DNA of 20,582 bases from Acidaminococcus sp050873445 (lineage in GTDB: Bacteria > Bacillota > Negativicutes > Acidaminococcales > Acidaminococcaceae), in NCBI RefSeq assembly GCF_050873445.1, contig NZ_JBNMIU010000044.1, forward strand, positions 1 to 20,582, written 5' to 3'. A program made the position numbers and the translations under genes. Every line of letters begins with the position of its first letter. The first letter of the stretch is position 1. A model generated the notes under the pieces. That model was not told the origin of the DNA and did not search any database. It saw only the letters and a list, made by a program, of their open reading frames with translations. Positions 15,731 to 20,582 of the stretch are shown in pieces.

Positions 15731-16212
15731 CAGGCATGGGCTCCTTTCACATAGTTGATCAGACCGCCCGCTTCTGCGATTTTCCGGACAAAGGCCGGCA
15801 GCGGATGGGTCTTGATGGTAATGCCTTTATTGACCACATGGATCTCGCCCTGATCCAGGTCCACGTCCACCTGGTCCCCGGCTTCGATTTTTTTGGCCTC
15901 ATCGCCGATTTCCAGCACTGGCAGGCCGATGTTGATGGCATTCCGGTAGAAGATCCGGGCAAAGCTTTCTGCAATGATGCATTTGATGCCCTTCTGCTGG
16001 ATAACGATGGGAGCATGTTCCCGGGAGGACCCGCAGCCGAAGTTCCGGCCGGCCACGATAATGTCCCCGGGCTGCACATTGGGGGCAAAGGTGGTGTCGA
16101 TGTCTTCCATGGCATGTTCGCTCAATTCTTTGAAATCGGAGATGTTCAGATAGCGGGCGGGAATAATGACATCCGTGTCCACATGGTCTCCGTAACGCCA
16201 AACCTTACTCAT
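15730..16212 (-). CDS. leuD: 3-isopropylmalate dehydratase, small subunit
   Basis: A 160-residue swivel-domain subunit of isopropylmalate isomerase, which converts 2- to 3-isopropylmalate together with LeuC. Family features are GDHVDTDVIIPARYLN near the start, the substrate-loop region, GRNFGCGSSREHAP and the IIAESFARIFYRNAINIGLPVLE segment. It belongs to the short archaeal/clostridial type that pairs with a LeuC of about 420 residues. I chose ATG 16212 (MSKVWRYGDHVDTD) because it overlaps the leuC stop as ATGA and GGGAGG lies upstream; the frame is open to 16347 only as overlap with leuC. Both overlaps point to translational coupling. Confidence 0.96.
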   Translation of the reverse strand: MSKVWRYGDHVDTDVIIPARYLNISDFKELSEHAMEDIDTTFAPNVQPGDIIVAGRNFGCGSSREHAPIVIQQKGIKCIIAESFARIFYRNAINIGLPVLEIGDEAKKIEAGDQVDVDLDQGEIHVVNKGITIKTHPLPAFVRKIAEAGGLINYVKGAHA

Positions 16213-17474
16213 TTCAATACCTCCCTGGGATCCGTGATATGGCCGGTCACTGCGCTGGCGGCTGCCGTCAGCGGGCTGGCCAGGTACACTTCGCTGTCCA
16301 CATGGCCCATGCGGCCTCTGAAATTCCGGTTCGTAGTGGAAACACACCGTTCACCGGCTGCCAGGATGCCCATATAGCCGCCCAGGCAGGGTCCGCAGGT
16401 AGGAGTGGAAACCGCGGCGCCGGCTTCGATGAAAATATCCAGCAATCCGTTGTCCATGGCCCGTTTGTAGATTTCCTGGGTAGCCGGGATGATGATGCAG
16501 CGTACCCGGTCGCTGACTTTCCGGCCCTTCAGGATGCGGGCAGCGGAAACCAGATCTTCGTACCGGCCGTTGGTGCAGGAACCGATGACCACCTGATCGA
16601 TGGCGATGTCCCTGCCTTCCGCAGCAGGATGGGTGTTTTCCGGCAGATGGGGATACGCCACCACCGGCACCAGTTTGTCCAGGGCTATGGTAATGGTGCG
16701 GGCATAGACCGCATCATCGTCTGCTTCCACGGCTTCCCATTTCCGGGTAACGCCTCGTTCCTTCAGATATTCCCGGGTCTTGTCGTCCACAGGGAAGATC
16801 CCGTTCTTGCCACCGGCTTCGATGGCCATATTGCAGATGGTGAACCGGTCCGCCATGGACAGTTCGCCCACCCCTTCTCCAAAGAATTCCAGGGACTGAT
16901 ACAGAGCTCCGTCCACGCCGATCATGCCGATCAGGGTCAGGATCACATCCTTCCCGGAAATATAATCCGGTTTCTTGCCGGTGAGTACCACCTTGATGGC
17001 TTTGGGTACCTTGAACCAGGTTTGCCCGCTGGCCATGGCAGCTCCCAGGTCGGTCTGACCCACTCCGGTGGAGAAGGCATTCACGGCACCATAGGTGCAG
17101 GTATGGGAATCAGCTCCGATGACCAGTTCACCCGGTGCCACCAGGCCGCTGTCAGGCACCAGGGCATGTTCGATGCCCATGCGGCCTACTTCGAAATAAT
17201 TGGTAATATTGTGTTTCCGGGCAAAATCCCGCATATGTTTGCACAGTGTGGCCGATTTGATGTCTTTGGGGGGAGAGAAATGGTCCGGCACCAAAGCAAT
17301 CTTATCCTTATTGAAAACAGGACGGCCGATTTTGTCGAATTCGTCGATGGCAGGAGGCCCCGTAATATCATTGGCCAGGGTCAGATCTACCTGGGAAACC
17401 AGCAGTTCCCCCTCTTCCACTTCCGGCCGGCCGGCATGCCGGGCCAGGATTTTTTGTGTTCTTGTCATTCCCAT
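16209..17474 (-). CDS. leuC: 3-isopropylmalate dehydratase, large subunit
   Basis: A 421-residue aconitase-family subunit carrying a [4Fe-4S] cluster. The cluster cysteines are seen in VIGSCTNGRYEDL and in TCGPCLGGYMG; further family marks are GADSHTCTYGAVNAF, STGVGQTDLGAAMA and NRNFRGRMGH. Length fits the short homoaconitase-like LeuC type rather than the roughly 470-residue enterobacterial form. I chose ATG 17474 (MGMTRTQKILARHAG) because GAGGAG stands eight bases upstream. Translation further upstream, to 17663, would run through the T-box leader and is not real. It is the first gene of leuC-leuD-leuB. leuA, the committed enzyme of the pathway, is not here. Confidence 0.96.
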   Translation of the reverse strand: MGMTRTQKILARHAGRPEVEEGELLVSQVDLTLANDITGPPAIDEFDKIGRPVFNKDKIALVPDHFSPPKDIKSATLCKHMRDFARKHNITNYFEVGRMGIEHALVPDSGLVAPGELVIGADSHTCTYGAVNAFSTGVGQTDLGAAMASGQTWFKVPKAIKVVLTGKKPDYISGKDVILTLIGMIGVDGALYQSLEFFGEGVGELSMADRFTICNMAIEAGGKNGIFPVDDKTREYLKERGVTRKWEAVEADDDAVYARTITIALDKLVPVVAYPHLPENTHPAAEGRDIAIDQVVIGSCTNGRYEDLVSAARILKGRKVSDRVRCIIIPATQEIYKRAMDNGLLDIFIEAGAAVSTPTCGPCLGGYMGILAAGERCVSTTNRNFRGRMGHVDSEVYLASPLTAAASAVTGHITDPREVLK

Positions 17475-17499
17475 TTGTATGACTCCTCTCTCTTGCACC

Positions 17500-17534
17500 A
17501 AAAAGCCCCTACCTGCTGCAAAGCAGATAGGGGC
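17500..17534 (-). terminator. T-box-controlled terminator before leuC
   Basis: On the minus strand the stem GCCCCTATCTGCT / AGCAGGTAGGGGC (17534-17505; one mismatch) is followed by five T residues. It directly follows the T-box motif and is the OFF form of the leader. Confidence 0.88.
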
Positions 17535-17735
17535 GAAGGATCGCTGTACCACCCTATGTTGGGTCTCATTCAGCCTAACGCACTGTAGACGGCAGAAGCT
17601 ACTGCTTGTTTCGCCTCTGCAGCTCCCGGGCCAGAAAAACCGTCCTCGCTTACTGGCTCGCACCCAACGCCAGCTCTCTGGAAGTTCCTGCGGTTTTATT
17701 CCCGTTCATAGCCTGTATTCGTTTGAAATGGTATG
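17500..17735 (-). promoter_or_regulatory. Leucine T-box leader of the leuCDB operon
   Basis: A tRNA-sensing leader with the T-box motif AGGGTGGTACAGCG (17555-17542) and the stem I segment AGAGAGCTGG...GGTGCGAGCCAG. Stem I folds by eye: AAAACCG pairs with CGGTTTT above the specifier loop and CGGG with CCCG below it. The bases on the 3' side of the loop are T-CTG-G. The specifier is therefore CTG (17634-17632), leucine, matching the downstream genes. Uncharged leucine tRNA would favour antitermination. The T-box differs from the common ACCGCG by an A for the first C, and stem I is short compared with that of the ilv leader. The rest of 17735-17795 holds the promoter and an AT-rich stretch. Confidence 0.92.
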
Positions 17736-17741
17736 GTTTAC

Positions 17742-17769
17742 ATTATACATCATTGACAGCAAGTGTCAA
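17742..17769 (-). promoter_or_regulatory. Promoter of the leuCDB operon
   Basis: On the minus strand a perfect TTGACA (17769-17764) and a perfect TATAAT (17747-17742) are separated by 16 bases. They lie just upstream of the T-box leader and downstream of the WG-repeat gene stop. Confidence 0.88.
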
Positions 17770-17795
17770 TAGTTTTTTGTAGCTAATTTTAAAAT

Positions 17796-19184
17796 TTAGT
17801 CGAACAATCCTGCCTTGTCATATTGTGCGGGAATGACAACTTTGGCATTTTCATCGATATAGCCCCATTTTTTGGTACGGCTGTCCTTGAAAGCAGCCCG
17901 GTCCGCCGCAAGAGGTCCCAGCTGCTGCAGTTCCTCCCGGAAGGGAGCCACCGCATTGCCGGATTTGTCGATGACACCGCCTTTACCTTTTTCCACAGCC
18001 GTAGTCCGGTCCTCCAGGAAAGCCTGGACACTGTCGAACCGGTTGGCGATCACCACCTGGTTGGAAGCATCGATGAAGCCCCATTTTTTGTCCGAGGCGA
18101 AAGGCGCCAGACCCTGGCTGAACGGCAGCAGGGCATCATAGGCTGCAGGGATCACAATCTGTCCTTTTTCATCCAGCATGCCCCAGTGGCCGTCGTCCCG
18201 GAAGAGGGCGTACCTGCCATAGAAAGGAGAGACGAAACTGTAGTTGGGCGGAATCACTTCCTGGCCCTTTTTGTTCACATAGCCCCGATACAGGCTGGAA
18301 GGCATGGCCACGACCGGCGAGACACTGATGCCGCCGCCCCAGCCCCAGCCATGGTGATGGTGATGATAGCCATAACCCACATCGCCCCAATAGGGTCCCC
18401 AGCCCGGACCGATTCCCCAGCCGGGACCGCCCCAGCCCCAGCCGATGGACAGATAATCCAGGAAACTGCGGCTGGCCCGGCGTACACCCACTTCAGCCAG
18501 TCCGTTATCCTGGAAATCACCTACGTAGGAATACTTTTTCAGTTTGGCATACCGTTTACCGCTGGTGTCCATGAGCCAGCCGCCGTCCACTACAGCCACA
18601 CCCTGGTGGAAATCCCCGGCCTTTTTGGCGCTGACGCTGGGCAGTACCGTACCATCCCTGCGGATATAGGACCACTGCTGATCCGTTTTCACCGCAGCCA
18701 GCCCTTCACTGAAGCCATGGACCTCCTTATATTGAGGCTGGATCACCACTTTTCCGGCTGCATCGGCGAAACCCCATTTGCCCCTGAGCTTCACAGGAGC
18801 CAGCCCTTCGCGGAAAGCCTGGATCGCTTCATAGTCCCCGGGCAGCTTTTCGCCTTTCAGATTATAGAAGCTCCAGGTCTTGCCGGTCTGCCCGCCCAGA
18901 TAACCTTCTCCCCCATCGGTGATTTTCTTCAGGGCAGGCGCCAGGAGCACTTTTCCTTCCCGGTCTGTCAGGCCGTATCGTCCCTTTTCCTGGAACAGGA
19001 TCACCGGTTCTTCCCTGGGATCCCCAAGGATCACGTTTTTATAATTTAAGGGCAGGATTTCCCTGCCGGTGGTATCGATGACTCCCTGCTTGCCGGATTT
19101 TTCCACCACAGCCAGATGGCCGGCCGCCAGAGCCGTCTGGGACAGGCAGAGCCCCAGTACAACAGCCAGTTTCCCATATCTCAT
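17796..19184 (-). CDS. Exported WG-repeat protein with Gly/Trp/His-rich insert
   Basis: A 462-residue protein with a signal peptide (about 1-20, ending SQTALA). Around ten WG-type beta repeats follow: for example KQGVIDTTGREILPLNY, RYGLTDREGKVLLAP, KWGFADAAGKVVIQPQY, HWGMLDEKGQIVIPAAY, KWGFIDASNQVVIANRF and KWGYIDENAKVVIPAQY. Between two repeat blocks lies an insert (about 248-285) made mostly of Gly, Trp, Pro and Tyr, with five consecutive His at 274-278. WG repeats usually build beta-propeller-like or interaction scaffolds with no known catalysis. The start at 19184 has GGAGGT upstream; the open frame to 19244 has none. It is monocistronic and divergent from the AbrB-family gene. The function is unknown; surface or periplasmic location is inferred. 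Confidence 0.85.
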   Translation of the reverse strand: MRYGKLAVVLGLCLSQTALAAGHLAVVEKSGKQGVIDTTGREILPLNYKNVILGDPREEPVILFQEKGRYGLTDREGKVLLAPALKKITDGGEGYLGGQTGKTWSFYNLKGEKLPGDYEAIQAFREGLAPVKLRGKWGFADAAGKVVIQPQYKEVHGFSEGLAAVKTDQQWSYIRRDGTVLPSVSAKKAGDFHQGVAVVDGGWLMDTSGKRYAKLKKYSYVGDFQDNGLAEVGVRRASRSFLDYLSIGWGWGGPGWGIGPGWGPYWGDVGYGYHHHHHGWGWGGGISVSPVVAMPSSLYRGYVNKKGQEVIPPNYSFVSPFYGRYALFRDDGHWGMLDEKGQIVIPAAYDALLPFSQGLAPFASDKKWGFIDASNQVVIANRFDSVQAFLEDRTTAVEKGKGGVIDKSGNAVAPFREELQQLGPLAADRAAFKDSRTKKWGYIDENAKVVIPAQYDKAGLFD

Positions 19185-19309
19185 CCAGAACACCTCCGCT
19201 TCTTCACTGTCTTTATTGTACCACAGGGACGCAGCAGGAATCATGAAGATGAGCCCGATTCCCCGCTGCCTATATCACTTTTGTAATGATTCCATGACAC
19301 GATTAAGAT

Positions 19310-19338
19310 TTTACAGTATGGCAGGAATTTTCTATAAT
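19310..19338 (+). promoter_or_regulatory. Promoter of the AbrB-family gene
   Basis: TTTACA (19310-19315) and a perfect TATAAT (19333-19338) are 17 bases apart, and the start codon follows about 30 bases later behind AGAGAGGAG. Confidence 0.75.
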
Positions 19339-19369
19339 ATAAAAGTATCTTACAGAGAGGAGCATCATC

Positions 19370-20430
19370 ATGAAAAAAGTACTGGCCTTCCTGGCTGCTG
19401 CCCTGATTGGGTTCGGGCTGCGGCAGCTGGGCATCCCCATTCCCTATATGCTGGGAGGTATCGCCACCGGTTTTGTCCTCAGCGCTTTCCTGGACAGTTC
19501 CTTCCACTGGCCCAAACAGTGGCGCAATGCCATGTTGGGCGTAGCCGGCTACGGCATCGGCAGCAATTGCACCCCCGAAACTTTCATCAAATTGAGCCAG
19601 GAGACCCTGGGCATCTTCGGAGCCTCCCTGTTCACCCTGGCCGTTTCCGTAGGTGTGGCCGTCTATATGCACCGGCACACCTTTGCCAATCTTCTCAGTT
19701 CCGTCATGGGCTGCCTGCCCGGCGGACTCACAGCCATGACGGTGCTCATGGAAGATTATAAAGAAGCGGACCAGAACGTAGTGGTGGTCTCCCAGTGCCT
19801 GCGGCTGTTTGTGGTAGAAATCAGCGTCCCCTTTCTGGCTGTCAATCTGTTCGGAGGTCAGGTAATCCGGCTCACCGGTCCCAGCCTGTGGGATACCAGC
19901 GCAGCCGACTTTCTGAGCCTGTTCCACCCGGGCTGGCTGCTGTCTTCCCCCTGGCTCTGGGCGGCCGTTATCTGGCCAGGAAGGGACACATGCCCACCAG
20001 CCAGCTGCTGGGCCCCATCATCGCCACGGCCCTGTTTGCCTGCTGGCAGGGCGGCGTACCCCGGATCCCGGCGCCGGCCATGGCTTTTGCCCAACTCCAC
20101 ATCGGCCTGTACATCGGCACCATGCTGAATCGGGAGAAACTGCTGAAGACCCGGTCCCTGATTCCCAACATTTTGATCGGTTCCCTGCTGATGGTGATTT
20201 CCAGTGCCCTCCTTGCGGTACTCCTTTCCCGGATTTACGGATTCACTCCCCTGACGGCCTTCCTGGCCCTGGCTCCCGGCGGCATCGCCGAAATGTGCCT
20301 GTCCGGCATGGAAATGCGGCAGGATGTGGCGGTCATCCTGACCTACCAGCTGATCCGGGTGCTGATCCTGGCCCTGGGCGTCCCTTTCGCCATCCGGAAG
20401 ATGTTCAGGCCAACGGAAAAAGGGGCCTAA
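19370..20430 (+). pseudogene. AbrB-family membrane protein gene with a one-base frameshift
   Basis: The ATG at 19370 starts a multi-pass membrane protein of the AbrB family (often labelled ammonia monooxygenase regulator or transporter-like). The first half has IPIPYMLGGIATG, LGVAGYGIGSNCTPE and MGCLPGGLTAMTVLMED. Near 19955-19970 the family similarity leaves this frame and continues in another as RYLARKGHMPTSQLLGPIIATALF...LALAPGGIAEMCLSGMEM up to TAA at 20430. One missing base, for example in the GGGCGGCC run, explains it; restoring it gives about 353 residues, the usual family length with its two repeated halves. Left as it is, the first frame ends in a foreign tail at 20128. A sequencing error, a true pseudogene, or two separately translated halves (a weak AGGAAGGG precedes ATG 19990) are possible. 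Substrate unknown. Confidence 0.8.
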
Positions 20431-20465
20431 AAATAAATTTCCATGCACCGTCCCCACAAAAACAA

Positions 20466-20582
20466 GGTTCTATAATAAATGTTGGGGTCTTGTGGACTTC
20501 CTGTTCACAAGACCCCTATGTTTTATATAAAATAAGACATACCTAAACTGAATTTCAACTCAACCACCACGAAGAACTGAAA
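20466..20582. mobile_element. Possible ISL3-like insertion-sequence end (right edge)
   Basis: From about 20466 the sequence starts GGTTCTATAATAAATGTTGG, which resembles from memory the GGYTCTNT-type terminal repeats of ISL3-family elements. It is AT-richer than the genes before it. No transposase is contained in the remaining 117 bases, so the family is a guess. Confidence 0.3.
20484..20516 (+). terminator. Hairpin after the AbrB-family gene
   Basis: GGGGTCTTGTG (20484-20494) pairs perfectly with CACAAGACCCC (20506-20516), and three more pairs lie inside. The stem is followed by TATGTTTTATA. It could terminate the AbrB-family transcript or belong to the end of an insertion sequence. Confidence 0.45.

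Noticed and set aside
16239..17588. Plus-strand open frame of 449 codons opposite leuC
   Set aside because: Shadow of the well-supported leuC gene; it has no start signal and runs into the T-box leader.
1..20582. CRISPR array, tRNA or rRNA genes
   Set aside because: I saw no regularly spaced direct repeats of CRISPR size and no tRNA or rRNA sequences. The tRNA-like signals belong to the T-box leaders.

Overview
The window looks like chromosome from a diderm Firmicute of the class Negativicutes, possibly Acidaminococcaceae. This is inferred, not proven. Firmicute traits are two tRNA-sensing T-box leaders, AGGAGG-type ribosome binding sites and TTGACA/TATAAT promoters. The diderm trait is a likely outer-membrane beta-barrel gene. 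Base composition is clearly above 50% G+C. Both edges carry sequence that resembles insertion-sequence ends.

Layout: (1) 1-3492, minus strand: a three-gene set made of an SPFH/zinc-ribbon protein, a zinc-ribbon membrane protein and a TPM-domain protein. It matches the ydjI, ydjG and ydjH partners of Bacillus PspA. A fourth gene starts right after it but is cut off at about position 126 by what looks like an IS end. (2) 3734-4850, plus: an outer-membrane barrel gene put out of frame by a 19-bp tandem duplication. 4904-5395, minus: a small exported protein of unknown function. The SPFH operon and the small protein gene share an almost identical promoter architecture. (3) 5590-9222, minus: an overlapping three-gene signalling operon of a membrane sensor with a degenerate kinase region, a histidine kinase and a NarL-type response regulator. 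(4) 9413-13106, plus: T-box leader, then ilvC-ilvB-ilvN. (5) 13153-14591, minus: a metallo-beta-lactamase-fold protein lacking two metal-binding histidines, and the DNA repair glycosylase tag. (6) 14610-17769, minus: promoter, leucine T-box, leuC-leuD-leuB and a terminator. (7) 17796-19184, minus: a WG-repeat protein with a Gly/Trp/His-rich insert. (8) 19370-20430, plus: an AbrB-family membrane protein gene with a single-base frameshift, followed by a hairpin and an ISL3-like end.

How the genes work together: ilvC and ilvBN provide the first two common steps of isoleucine and valine synthesis. leuCDB provides the later steps of leucine synthesis from 2-isopropylmalate. Each operon has its own T-box, and the specifier codons read best as ATC (isoleucine) for ilv and CTG (leucine) for leu, so the branches appear to sense different uncharged tRNAs. 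ilvD and leuA are not in the window. The envelope part pairs a PspA-type membrane-stress module with a surface barrel that may switch on and off, and shared promoter elements suggest a common regulator. The most notable results are the reversible-looking 19-bp duplication, the shared regulatory element and the degenerate-sensor/kinase/regulator system.
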